Source: Streptomyces sp. FIT100
GTDB lineage: Bacteria; Actinomycetota; Actinomycetes; Streptomycetales; Streptomycetaceae
Assembly (NCBI RefSeq): GCF_024584805.1
Contig: NZ_CP075715.1
Location: forward strand, 7,659,526 to 7,723,525
Length of the DNA: 64,000 nucleotides
Direction of reading: 5' to 3'
In this document: positions 9,607 through 18,175 of the stretch, piece by piece
Numbering within the stretch: position 1 is the first letter of the stretch
Layout of the letters: each line of letters opens with the position of its first letter
Translations under genes and position numbers: made by a program
The notes under the pieces: model-generated
Databases searched by the model: none
What the model saw: only the letters and a program-made list of their open reading frames with translations
Told to the model about the DNA's origin: nothing

Positions 9607-9692
9607 GGTGGGGTCCTTTCGGGTACGGATGGTGCGCGCGGGGCGCTGGTGGGGCGTCACTCCTGGACGGGCTGTCGCTGCTCGGCGGGGCG

Positions 9693-10943
9693 TCACTCCT
9701 CGAGAGGGGTGCAGACGAGGCGGAAGCCGTCGGCCGAGGTCCTGATGGCGTCCTCGACCGCGGCGGTGGACGGGCCGCGGAAGCGGAACCGGGTGCCCAC
9801 GTGCTCGTAGCCGCTGATCGGCGGGACCCGCCGGCCGACGGGGACGTGCAGCACCGCGTACGGCATGTGCTCCTCGGGAGGGGAGCCGGCCCAGTCGGCG
9901 CGTTCCACGAGGCAGGGGGCCGGCACCGGAAGCGGCAGCAGCAGATAGCCGCCGACCTCACCGGTCTTCAGGGAGGGCAGCACCGGCGCCCGTCCGAGCT
10001 GGATGTCGGCCGCCGCGGCCATCAGATCGGCGTCGTGCACGTCCCGCCAGGTGAACGGGATCTCCCCGCCGCCCACCCGGGCGCCGCACTCCAGGAACAC
10101 CAGGCCGGGCCTGCCGCCGGGGCCTTCGGTGACGAACGCCTCCAGATGGAACACCCACGGACGGTCACCGCCCAGCGCGGCCCCGACGGCGGCGGTGAAC
10201 GCCTCCACGGCCGCAAGCAGCACCGGGTCGTCCTCCTCGACCGAGCCCAGCCAGTTGCCCTGGGTGAAGCCGGCGCAGGTGCCGCCCACATAGCGCGAGA
10301 CGGTCCAGCTGCCGAGCGCGTCGCCCTCCCACAGCCCGTCGATGTGCAGGATCGACGCGTCGACGTACGACTGGACCAGATACGGCTCGGCCGCCAGATC
10401 GCCGGCCAGTCCCGGGAGTTCGTCCACGGCGGCCGCGGAGCCGACCTGGACCACGCCCCTGCTCGCCGTCCCGCGGTGCGGCTTGACGATCACCGGCCAG
10501 CCGTGGGCCCGGCCGAACTCCCGTACCGCGTCCGGGTCCGGGGCCGGTGCGAACTCCGGTACGGGAAGCCCGGCCGCGGCCACCGTGCGGCACATCAGCA
10601 GCTTGTCGCGGAAGACCGCGAGCTCGTCGGGGGTCTGCCCGGGGATCCCGAACTCCTCGCGGAGGAGCGCCGCCGTGTCCAAGTCGCCCTCGTTGAGCGC
10701 CAGCAGCACCTGGGGGGTGCCGTAGCTCTCGCCGAGCGCGGTGAGAGCCGCCCGCACCGCGGGCAGGTCGTCCGTGAAGCCGACCGTGACGACGTCCTCG
10801 GCCGCCGCGGGGACGGAGGCCCGGCCCAGCTCGGTGCTGATGTACGTCACCCGGTTGGCCCGGTGGTCGATGTAGTCGGCGTACAGGGCGTGGGTGTCCC
10901 GCCACCGGTGCAGGACCGTCACATGCGGCCGGCGGCCGGTCAC
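9693..10943 (-). CDS. ATP-grasp domain ligase (carboxylate-amine ligase family)
   Basis: 416 residues. Order: N-terminal Rossmann-like part (THALYADYIDHRANRVTYIS), ATP-grasp A subdomain with GWPVIVKPHRGTASRGVVQV, and the metal-binding strand LVFLECGARVGGGEIP, where the usual E-x-N reads ECGAR. Such enzymes activate a carboxylate as acyl phosphate and join it to an amine, often an amino acid. GTG start with GGAGG upstream, overlapping the M20 amidohydrolase stop by 4 bp (GTGA). With the double ATP-grasp protein downstream, the operon encodes three ligase domains, consistent with assembly of a small peptide-like product without an NRPS. Confidence 0.88.
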   Translation of the reverse strand: MTGRRPHVTVLHRWRDTHALYADYIDHRANRVTYISTELGRASVPAAAEDVVTVGFTDDLPAVRAALTALGESYGTPQVLLALNEGDLDTAALLREEFGIPGQTPDELAVFRDKLLMCRTVAAAGLPVPEFAPAPDPDAVREFGRAHGWPVIVKPHRGTASRGVVQVGSAAAVDELPGLAGDLAAEPYLVQSYVDASILHIDGLWEGDALGSWTVSRYVGGTCAGFTQGNWLGSVEEDDPVLLAAVEAFTAAVGAALGGDRPWVFHLEAFVTEGPGGRPGLVFLECGARVGGGEIPFTWRDVHDADLMAAAADIQLGRAPVLPSLKTGEVGGYLLLPLPVPAPCLVERADWAGSPPEEHMPYAVLHVPVGRRVPPISGYEHVGTRFRFRGPSTAAVEDAIRTSADGFRLVCTPLEE

Positions 10944-12247
10944 GCGACCTCCCCCGCGGCCGGTCCGGCGGCCGGAACGCCGGCCGGGCCGCCGCCGAGC
11001 CAGGACAGCGCGGCGGCCGCCATCGACTTGGCACCGACGGCCAGCGCGGGGCCGGCGAGCGGTGCGAACGTGGACGAGTGGTTCTGCGGGATGTCCTCGT
11101 CCACGCGTCCGGCGGCGAACGCGGCGGTGAACACCTCCGGGTCCAGGCCGCCGTAGAACCAGTACACGGACGGCACCTGGGCGGCGGTGGCCAGGATGCC
11201 GAAGTCCTCGCTCGCGGTGGTCGGGCCCATCGTGAGCACCGCCCCCTCGCCGAAGGCCCGCCGGTGCGCGTCGGCGACCCGCTCGGCGCACTCCTTGTCG
11301 TTGACCGTCATCGGCAGGTGGTAGACGGAAGTGATCTCCGGGTCGGCGGTCGCGCCCGCCGCCGCCGACTCCGCCTTCGCGAGCCGCTCGATCGCCGCGA
11401 GCACCTTCTCCCGTACCGGCTCCGAGCTGGTGCGGACGTTGATGCCGAGCTCCGCCGTGTCCGGGATGACCGCGGCGGTCGTCCCCGCGTGCAGCTTGCC
11501 CACGGTGACCACCACCGGCTCCTGCGCGGAGATCTCGCGCGAGGCGATCGTCTGGAGCCGCAGCACCAGCGAGGCGGCCATCACCACCGGGTCGACCGCC
11601 GACTCGGGCTTCGAGCCGTGCCCGCCGCGCCCGAACAGCCGGACGGTGATGGAGTCCGTCGCGCCCATCACGGTGCCGGGGCAGGTGGCGATGAGACCCA
11701 CCGGGCCGGGTCCGACGTGCTGGCCCAGGATGATGTCCGGGCGCGGGAAGCGCTCGAAGAGGCCGTCGTCGACCATCGCGCGGGCGCCGTAGCCGCTCTC
11801 CTCGCCCGGCTGGAACACGGCGACGACCGTGCCCTTCCAGCGGTCGGTGTGCGCCGCGAACAGCGCGCAGGCGCCGAGCAGCGCGGCCACGTGAAGATCG
11901 TGCCCGCAGGCGTGCATGACCGGCACCTCGGTGCCCGAGTCGTCGGTGGCGGTCACGGTGCTCGCGTACGGCAGGCCGGTCGCCTCCTTCACCGGCAGTG
12001 CGTCCATGTCGGCCCGCAGCATCACGACCGGGCCCTCGCCGTTGGCCAGGACACCGACCACACCGGTGCGCCCGACGCCGGTGGTGACCTCCCAACCGCC
12101 CTGCGCGGACAGCCGCTCCGCCACCAGCGCGGCCGTCCGCTTCTCCTGGAAGGCGAGTTCGGGGTGCGCGTGCAGGTCCTGGTAATCGGCCTCCAGAGAG
12201 GGGAGCAGCGGATCGAGGGCATCGAGCAGTGAGGTCATGGCGTCCAT
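10940..12247 (-). CDS. M20-family metal-dependent amidohydrolase (hippurate hydrolase/aminoacylase-like)
   Basis: 435 residues. Cleaves amide bonds of N-acyl amino acids or small amides with a metal centre. Motifs: HAHPELAFQEKRTA at the N-terminus, MHACGHDLHVAALLG (metal ligands), FQPGEESGYGARAM (catalytic and ligand Glu) and GRGGHGSKPE (dimerisation domain). The ATG at 12247 follows GAAGGA; a second ATG at 12238 is possible. It starts 10 bp after the MHS transporter stop. In this operon it may remove a protecting acyl group (a GNAT acetyltransferase is encoded upstream) or process an amide intermediate; that is inference. Confidence 0.9.
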   Translation of the reverse strand: MDAMTSLLDALDPLLPSLEADYQDLHAHPELAFQEKRTAALVAERLSAQGGWEVTTGVGRTGVVGVLANGEGPVVMLRADMDALPVKEATGLPYASTVTATDDSGTEVPVMHACGHDLHVAALLGACALFAAHTDRWKGTVVAVFQPGEESGYGARAMVDDGLFERFPRPDIILGQHVGPGPVGLIATCPGTVMGATDSITVRLFGRGGHGSKPESAVDPVVMAASLVLRLQTIASREISAQEPVVVTVGKLHAGTTAAVIPDTAELGINVRTSSEPVREKVLAAIERLAKAESAAAGATADPEITSVYHLPMTVNDKECAERVADAHRRAFGEGAVLTMGPTTASEDFGILATAAQVPSVYWFYGGLDPEVFTAAFAAGRVDEDIPQNHSSTFAPLAGPALAVGAKSMAAAALSWLGGGPAGVPAAGPAAGEVA

Positions 12248-12257
12248 CGCGTCCTTC

Positions 12258-13706
12258 TCAGGGGTGAGGGGTTACGGGAACGGGGTGTTCGCGCACACCC
12301 CATGAGGCGAGCAGCGCCCCGGCACAGGTGATCGCCGGCCACCACGGCACCCAGCCGCCGTGGCCGGCCGAGCGCAGCAGCTCGGCGAGGGCCGGGAAGG
12401 TCCCGCCGAACAGGCTGATCGCCAGGGCGGCCGGCAGGCCCACGGCGACCGCCCGGACAGCGGGCGGGAACAGCTGCCCGGCGAAGACGTTGCTGACCGC
12501 CAGCGGCAGTCCCAGCAGGAACAGCAGCACCACCGTGACGAGTTGCACCGGCACCCGGCCCCCGGCCATGGCGGTGAGCAGCGGCACCGAGCCGAGCGCC
12601 AGCCCGGCGAACCCGGCCCGCAGCACCGGCAGCGCGCCGAACCGGTCGGCCGCCCGGCCGGCGGCGAGCATGCCGGTCAGCAGCGCCACCATGCCGAGCA
12701 GCAGCGCGCCGGACGCCTCCTCCTTGGAGGCCGCGCCCGTGTCCTCGGCGTACGCGGGGAAGTCGACGGTGAGGAAGTAGAACACCGTGGTCGCGCCCGA
12801 GGTGATCGCGAACACGACGGCCAGCCGCCCGAGATGGTTCCGCAGCACCGGCCAAGGGGGCGTCCCGGCGCTGTTGCGCGCGGCGGCGGTGAACTCCTCG
12901 CTCTCCGCCGCGCCGCGCCGGATCCACAGCGCCGTCAGACCCAGCAGCGCCCCGAAGACGAAGGCGAGCCGCCAGGCCCCGTTCTCGACCCCGGACTCGC
13001 CGAACACCCCGAGCAGCACGCTCAGCACGACGAACGACAGGGCGCTGCCGAGGACGACGCCGCCGTAGGAGACCGCACTGTAGAAGTACCTGCTGCGCCC
13101 CGGCGCCGTCTCGGTGACGTACGCGGCGGCGCTCGGGTTCTCGGCCCCCACCGACAGCCCCTGCACCAGCCGGGCCGCGACCACCAGCAGCGGCGCGGCG
13201 ACCCCGATCGCCGCGTAGCCGGGCACGACGGCCAGCAGCAGCGAACCGGCCGCGATCAGCCCGACGGTCAGGCTGAGCCCGTACCGCCGCCCGCGCGTGT
13301 CGGTGAGCCGCCCGATCAGCACGCTCCCGAGCGGACGCACCAGGAAGCCCAGCGCGAACCCGAGATAGGCGGCGATGAGCCGGGCGGTGGGGGAGGCCCC
13401 GGGGAACAACTGCTCGGCGAAGTACGGTGCGAGGACGCCGTAGATCGTCCAGTCGTACGCCTCCACGACCGACCCGACGCTCGCCGCGGCCAACTCCCGC
13501 CGCGGGCGCCGCGGGGGCGGCACGGCGGTGGCCGGCCCGGCCGGCCCGATGGCCGGGCCGGCGCCGGTGTGCGGATCAGCCGCCACGGCCGACGCGTTCG
13601 TCGGCCCGGTGCGGGGCCCGGCCGAGGCTTGCGGGGAACCGGCCGACCCGGCCGGTTCCGTCGCCGCACCGGGCCCGGCGCCCGGCGTCGTCCCGCGCGC
13701 GGTCAT
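12258..13706 (-). CDS. MHS-family (metabolite:H+ symporter) MFS transporter
   Basis: 482 residues. The first ~75 residues are a G/A/P/T-rich low-complexity extension, unusual for the family. The MHS transporter follows: VGSVVEAYDWTIYGVLAPYF, then LVRPLGSVLIGRLTDTRGRR (loop 2-3 motif), RLVQGLSVGAENPSAAAYV, and about 12 hydrophobic helices. MHS members import dicarboxylates, betaine, proline or shikimate-like acids, so it may supply a precursor, whereas the operon's second MFS protein looks like an exporter. ATG overlaps the stop of the preceding cyclase gene (ATGA). Confidence 0.88.
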   Translation of the reverse strand: MTARGTTPGAGPGAATEPAGSAGSPQASAGPRTGPTNASAVAADPHTGAGPAIGPAGPATAVPPPRRPRRELAAASVGSVVEAYDWTIYGVLAPYFAEQLFPGASPTARLIAAYLGFALGFLVRPLGSVLIGRLTDTRGRRYGLSLTVGLIAAGSLLLAVVPGYAAIGVAAPLLVVAARLVQGLSVGAENPSAAAYVTETAPGRSRYFYSAVSYGGVVLGSALSFVVLSVLLGVFGESGVENGAWRLAFVFGALLGLTALWIRRGAAESEEFTAAARNSAGTPPWPVLRNHLGRLAVVFAITSGATTVFYFLTVDFPAYAEDTGAASKEEASGALLLGMVALLTGMLAAGRAADRFGALPVLRAGFAGLALGSVPLLTAMAGGRVPVQLVTVVLLFLLGLPLAVSNVFAGQLFPPAVRAVAVGLPAALAISLFGGTFPALAELLRSAGHGGWVPWWPAITCAGALLASWGVREHPVPVTPHP

Positions 13707-14419
13707 TCCGTCACCCCGTACACCCGCACGTGCGCTCCGTCCGCCGCGGGGAACGGGACGGCGTGCAGCCGCGACCCGGTCGCCGGGAGGGCGTCGAGAC
13801 CGGCCAGACCGGTGATCGCGGGGAGCCCCGCCTCGGCCAGGGCCGCGGCCACCGGGCCGGCTTCGTCGCGGCTGTCCGTGGCCACGAGGGCCGCGCCCCG
13901 GTCGGCGAGGAGGTCCACCGCGTCCCCGGTCAGGTACGGGCCGTCCTCGCGGCCGGTGTGGACGACGACGGCGTGGCCGGCGAGGTCGAAGAGGGCGAGC
14001 GCGAGCCGGTCCGCGACCGGGTCGGCCGAGCCGAGGAGCCGGACGAGGACGACGGGCAGGTCGACCAGGCCCGCCAGGTCCGGGCCTGCCGCCCCGGCCG
14101 GCGGCTCGGCCGGCCAGCCGACCCGGGTCGCCGGGCCGGTCAGGTCGGCCGGCCGCCGACGGGCCGGGCCGGCCCCGGTGTTGCGCGACCCCTTGTGCGG
14201 CTCCTGGACCAGCTCCTTGCGGGTGATGGCCGTACCGCCGACCATCAGCAGACCCAGATGGCGCACCAGCAGCTCGCCCAGCTCGGCGTCGCCGATGTCG
14301 TCCCCGGGGATGTCCAGGCGGAAGCCCTCCGTCCGCAGCGATCCGCCGTTGCTGAAGACGACCTCCGCATCGAAGTCGACCCGCCACTGCCCGGACCCGG
14401 GGCCGGTTCCCGTCGTCAT
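13703..14419 (-). CDS. Cyclase-family (kynurenine-formamidase-like) protein
   Basis: 238 residues. The C-terminal two thirds resemble the cyclase family (metal-dependent hydrolases and dehydratases): LADLPVVLVRLLG-type strand, GHAVVVHTGREDGPYLTGDAVDLLADRGAALVATDS, and the end GLDALPATGSRLHAVPFPAADGAHVRVYG. The usual N-terminal HxGTHxD metal motif is not visible; instead there is an unassigned domain (WRVDFDAEVVFSNGGSLRTE, DIPGDDIGDAELGELLVRHLGLLMVG). It may therefore be a non-canonical or non-catalytic member. ATG at 14419 is preceded by repeated GAGGAAC; an upstream ATG at 14443 has no ribosome site. Confidence 0.75.
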   Translation of the reverse strand: MTTGTGPGSGQWRVDFDAEVVFSNGGSLRTEGFRLDIPGDDIGDAELGELLVRHLGLLMVGGTAITRKELVQEPHKGSRNTGAGPARRRPADLTGPATRVGWPAEPPAGAAGPDLAGLVDLPVVLVRLLGSADPVADRLALALFDLAGHAVVVHTGREDGPYLTGDAVDLLADRGAALVATDSRDEAGPVAAALAEAGLPAITGLAGLDALPATGSRLHAVPFPAADGAHVRVYGVTE

Positions 14420-14457
14420 GTTCCTCGTTCCTCGTTTCGTCATGTCGTGCCTGCGCG

Positions 14458-15792
14458 TCAGGCGCAGTCGATCAGCGCCTTCTCCAGAGCCGCGACCACT
14501 TCGTGGAGCTCCTCGTCCGAGATCACCAGCGGTGGCAGCAGCCGCAGCACGGCGCCGTGCCGGCCGCCGGTCTCCAGCAGCAACCCGTGGTCGAGGCAGG
14601 CCCGTTTGATCCGCCGGGTGCGGTCCGGGTCGGCCGGTTTCGCGCCCAGGGCATCGGCAGGACCCTCCGGGTCGACGATCTCGATGCCCCACATCAGGCC
14701 CCTGCCCCGGACATCGCCGATCTCCGGATGGGCGGCGGCGAGCCGGCGCAGCAGACCGCCGAGCAGCTCGCCCTTGGCGGCGGCCTTCCCGACGAGCCCC
14801 TCCGCCTCCATCACCTCAAGACCCGCCGCGCCGGCGACCAGCGCGATCTGGTTGCCGCGGAAGGTCCCGGCATGGGCGCCGGGCTGCCAGGCGTCGTACT
14901 GGCCGTGGTACAGCAGCAGCGACAGCGGGAAGCCGCCGCCGACGGCCTTGGAGACGAGGATCGCGTCGGGCTCGATGCCGGACTCCTCGAAGGCCCACAT
15001 CGTGCCGGTGCGGCCGAACCCGGCCTGGATCTCGTCGAGTACGAGCGGGATGCCGAGCCGGGCCGTGATCTCCCGCAGTCCGCGCAGCCACCGCGCGGGC
15101 GCCGGGATCACGCCGCCCTCTCCCTGCACGGCCTCGACGAAGACGGCGGCCGGCTTGGTGATCCCGCTCTCCGGGTCGGTCAGCAGCCGCTCCAGATAGG
15201 TCAGGCCGACCTGGACGCCCTGCTCTCCGCCGAGGCCGAACGGGCAGCGGTAGTCGTACGGGTACGGCAGATGGTGCACATCGGGCATGAGCGACGCCAC
15301 CGGCTCCTTGGCGCCCAGGCTGCCGGTCAGCGCCAGCGCACCGGCGGTCATCCCGTGGTAGGCGCCGTGGAAGGCGAGCACGGTGCGGCGGCCCGTCGCG
15401 GTCTTGAAAAGCTTCACCGCCGCCTCGGCCGCGTCCGCTCCGGCCGGCCCGCAGAACTGGGTGCGGAAGGTGTCCGCCATCGTCCCGGGCAGCCGCGCGT
15501 ACAGCGCCGACAGGAACTCGTACTTCGCAGGCGTCGTCAGGTCCAGCGCCTGCTGCACCTGCCCCGACTCCAGGTACGCGCGCACCCGGCGCAGCACCTC
15601 GGGGTGGTTGTGGCCGAGCGCCAGGGTGCCGGCGGCGGCCAGGCAGTCCAGGTACCAGCGGCCGTGGCCGTCGCGGATGCGGGCGCCGTGCCCCTCCTGG
15701 AGCACCTGCCCGAAGGCGGTGGCGTAGGTCCGGGCGCCGGATTCGCGCGCCCGGACGTACTCGAAGATCTCGTCCGGCGTGAGGGTGGTCAC
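14458..15792 (-). CDS. Class III aminotransferase, diaminobutyrate--2-oxoglutarate type
   Basis: 444 residues. Family members interconvert L-aspartate semialdehyde and L-2,4-diaminobutyrate using glutamate. Motifs: YLDCLAAAGTLALGHNHPEV, FCGPAGADAAEAAVKLFKTATGR, FHGAYHGMTAGALALTG, the cofactor aspartate in VLDEIQAGFGRTG, and the PLP lysine in VSKAVGGGFPLSLLLY. These resemble EctB, Dat and RhbA-type enzymes. No ectA, ectC or siderophore synthetase genes are nearby, so diaminobutyrate or a homologue is probably a building block for the operon product. It starts 4 bp after the hypF stop codon. Confidence 0.9.
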   Translation of the reverse strand: MTTLTPDEIFEYVRARESGARTYATAFGQVLQEGHGARIRDGHGRWYLDCLAAAGTLALGHNHPEVLRRVRAYLESGQVQQALDLTTPAKYEFLSALYARLPGTMADTFRTQFCGPAGADAAEAAVKLFKTATGRRTVLAFHGAYHGMTAGALALTGSLGAKEPVASLMPDVHHLPYPYDYRCPFGLGGEQGVQVGLTYLERLLTDPESGITKPAAVFVEAVQGEGGVIPAPARWLRGLREITARLGIPLVLDEIQAGFGRTGTMWAFEESGIEPDAILVSKAVGGGFPLSLLLYHGQYDAWQPGAHAGTFRGNQIALVAGAAGLEVMEAEGLVGKAAAKGELLGGLLRRLAAAHPEIGDVRGRGLMWGIEIVDPEGPADALGAKPADPDRTRRIKRACLDHGLLLETGGRHGAVLRLLPPLVISDEELHEVVAALEKALIDCA

Positions 15793-15796
15793 GTCA

Positions 15797-18145
15797 TCAC
15801 TTCCCAGCAGGGTTGCGGGCGTCCGCGACCATCACCTGGCCGAGGGCGATGCCCCCGTCGTTGGTCGGGACCTGTCGGTGGACGTAGGTGTCGAAACCGT
15901 CGGCGGTCAGCCCGGTCAGACAGTTGAGCAGCAGGAACTCATTGAGGAACACACCGCCGGAGAGCACGACCTGGTGGACGCCGGTCTCCTCGCGGACGGC
16001 CCGGCAGCGCTCTCGGACCATCTCCACGACGGCGGTGTGGAAGCGCCGGCTGACCCGCTCGACGGGCAGGCCCGCCGCGAGGTCGGCCGCCATGGCCCGG
16101 ATCACGGGCCGCGGGTCGACCTCGGTCAGCCCGTCCGCCCCCTCGGCGGCGAACCGGTACGCCGACTCCGGCGCGGCGTCCCGCATCAGCAGCCCCTCCA
16201 GCTCGATCGGGCCCTGCGCCTCGTACTCGGCCTTCGCGCACACCCCGGCGAGGGCGGCGGCGCCGTCGAAGAGCCGGCCCATGCTGGAGGTGGGCGGGGA
16301 GTTGATGCCGCGGGCGGCCATCGTGGCGTACACGTGCCGCTGCCGGGCGTCGAGCACGGCGAGCGCCGGGAAGGCGGCCGCGGCCTGTTCCGGGTCGCCG
16401 TCGAAGGCGTCCAGCGCCAGCGCGTAGCCGGTGCGGACCGGCTCGCGCACCGCCTGGTCGCCGCCGATCAGCGGCAGCCTGCGCAGCCGGCCGACCCGCC
16501 GGTACGCGGCGAAGTCGCCCAGCAGGAACTCCCCGCCCCACACCGTGCCGTCCTCGCCGTAGCCGAAGCCGTCGAAGACGACGCCGAGCGTGGTGCCCGT
16601 GACATGGTTCTCGGCCATGCAGGAGGCCATGTGCGCGTGGTGGTGCTGCACCTCGACCGTCCGCTCCGCGCCGCCGTCCTCGCCGAGCGCCGCCCGGGTC
16701 GAGCGGAACTGCGGGTGGAGGTCGTGCGCCGTGATCCGCGGCTCCAGCGCGTAGAGCCGGGCCAGATGGCGGGCGGTGCGGCGGTGCGCGGCGAACGTCT
16801 CGTCGTTCTTGAGGTCGCCGATGTGCTGGCTGAGGAAGACCTGCGAGCCGTTGGTCAGCGCCACGGTCGTCTTCAGCTCCGCCCCGAGGGCGACGACGGG
16901 AGCCACCTCGCGGCCCACGTCCACCGGGTACGGGGCGTAGCCGCGGGCCCGGCGGACGAACTGGAGCAGCGGCTCGTCGAGTTCCTCGTGCACCGAGAGC
17001 CGCACCACCGAGTCGTCGACCCGGATCTCGATGTCGCGGTCGTGGTAGAGGATGACGTCGGCGATCTCGAAAAGCTGCTCCAGTGCCTCCTCGTTGCGGT
17101 ACGCGATCGGGTAGCCGGAGATATTGCCGCTGGTCATCACCAGCGCCTCCAGGCCCGGCTCGTCAAGCAGCAGATGGTGGTGGGGCGCCGACGGCAGCAT
17201 GATGCCGAGGTTCGGATTGCGCGGGGCCACCGACTCCGGGAGCGAGTCCGGCTGCTTGCGGGCGAGCAGGATCGGCCGGGCCGGGGAACGCAGCACGTCG
17301 ATCTCGTCCTCCGACAGCACCACCAGGCGCTGGGCGGTGGCCAGGTCGCGGACCATCACCGCGAACGGCTTGGAGTCGCGGCGCTTGCGGCGGCGCAGCA
17401 GCGCCACGGCCTCGGCCTGGGTGGCGTCCACCGCCAGATGGAAGCCGCCGACGCTCTTGACCGCCGCGATCCCGCCGTCGGCGAGCACCTGGGCGGCCCT
17501 GCGCAGCGCCGTGTCGCCCTCGACGGTGGCGCCGTCGCGGTCGGTCAGCAGCAGCCTGGGCCCGCAGTCGGGGCAGGCGTTGGGCTGGGCGTGGTAGCGC
17601 CGGTCCATGGGGTCCTCGTACTCGGCCTTGCAGGCCGCGCACATGGTGAAGGACGCCATGGTCGTCATCGGACGGTCGTACGGCAGGTCCCGGATGAGGG
17701 AGTAACGGGGGCCGCAGTTGGTGCAGTTGATGAACGGATAGCGGTGGCGGCGGTCCCTGGGGTCGCGCAGCTCGGCCTGGCAGTCGCCGCAGACATGGGT
17801 GTCGGCGGGGATCAGCGCGGACCGGGCCCCGGCGTGCTCGCTGTGGACGATGGTGAAGGGGCCCGCGGGCACACTGCCCGCGGGGAGCCCCCTGGTCACC
17901 CGGACGCCGTCGACCTGGGCGAGTTCGGGGGCGCGGTCCTTCAGGCCCGCGGCGAACTCGGCCAGGACGGCGGCCGGTCCGGACGCCTCCACCAGCACAC
18001 CTTCGGGGTCGTTGCGGACCCAGCCGGACAGGCCCAGTTCGTGGGCCAGTTTGTAGACGAACGGCCGGTAGCCGACGCCCTGGACCACCCCGGTGACCCG
18101 CAGCCGCCACTGCTGGGCGGCCGGCGGGGGAGTCACGGTGCTCAT
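15797..18145 (-). CDS. hypF: Carbamoyltransferase HypF, complete
   Basis: 782 residues, full family length. HypF turns carbamoyl phosphate into carbamoyl-AMP and places the carbamoyl group on the C-terminal cysteine of HypE. All modules are present in order: acylphosphatase-like (RVTGVVQGVGYRPFVYKLA, about 10-100), two zinc-finger motifs (CGDC...CTNCGPRYS and CAAC...CPDCGPR, about 115-190), YrdC-like (about 205-390), and a Kae1-like C-terminal domain with QHHHAHMASCMAEN and LSGGVFLNEFLLLN. Normally it serves [NiFe]-hydrogenase cofactor assembly, but no hydrogenase, HypA, HypB, HypC or HypD gene is in the window. It lies between hypE (30 bp away) and an aminotransferase in one operon, which points to a different use. 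Confidence 0.95.
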   Translation of the reverse strand: MSTVTPPPAAQQWRLRVTGVVQGVGYRPFVYKLAHELGLSGWVRNDPEGVLVEASGPAAVLAEFAAGLKDRAPELAQVDGVRVTRGLPAGSVPAGPFTIVHSEHAGARSALIPADTHVCGDCQAELRDPRDRRHRYPFINCTNCGPRYSLIRDLPYDRPMTTMASFTMCAACKAEYEDPMDRRYHAQPNACPDCGPRLLLTDRDGATVEGDTALRRAAQVLADGGIAAVKSVGGFHLAVDATQAEAVALLRRRKRRDSKPFAVMVRDLATAQRLVVLSEDEIDVLRSPARPILLARKQPDSLPESVAPRNPNLGIMLPSAPHHHLLLDEPGLEALVMTSGNISGYPIAYRNEEALEQLFEIADVILYHDRDIEIRVDDSVVRLSVHEELDEPLLQFVRRARGYAPYPVDVGREVAPVVALGAELKTTVALTNGSQVFLSQHIGDLKNDETFAAHRRTARHLARLYALEPRITAHDLHPQFRSTRAALGEDGGAERTVEVQHHHAHMASCMAENHVTGTTLGVVFDGFGYGEDGTVWGGEFLLGDFAAYRRVGRLRRLPLIGGDQAVREPVRTGYALALDAFDGDPEQAAAAFPALAVLDARQRHVYATMAARGINSPPTSSMGRLFDGAAALAGVCAKAEYEAQGPIELEGLLMRDAAPESAYRFAAEGADGLTEVDPRPVIRAMAADLAAGLPVERVSRRFHTAVVEMVRERCRAVREETGVHQVVLSGGVFLNEFLLLNCLTGLTADGFDTYVHRQVPTNDGGIALGQVMVADARNPAGK

Positions 18146-18175
18146 GGCGGTCTCCTCAGTTCCTGACGGGGGTCC

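Noticed and set aside
12360..14609. 749-residue plus-strand frame
   Set aside because: Antisense to the MHS transporter and cyclase genes, with repetitive Arg/Gln/Pro composition.
15779..18166. 795-residue plus-strand open frame opposite hypF
   Set aside because: HypF on the minus strand has every expected domain; the plus frame has no recognisable motif.
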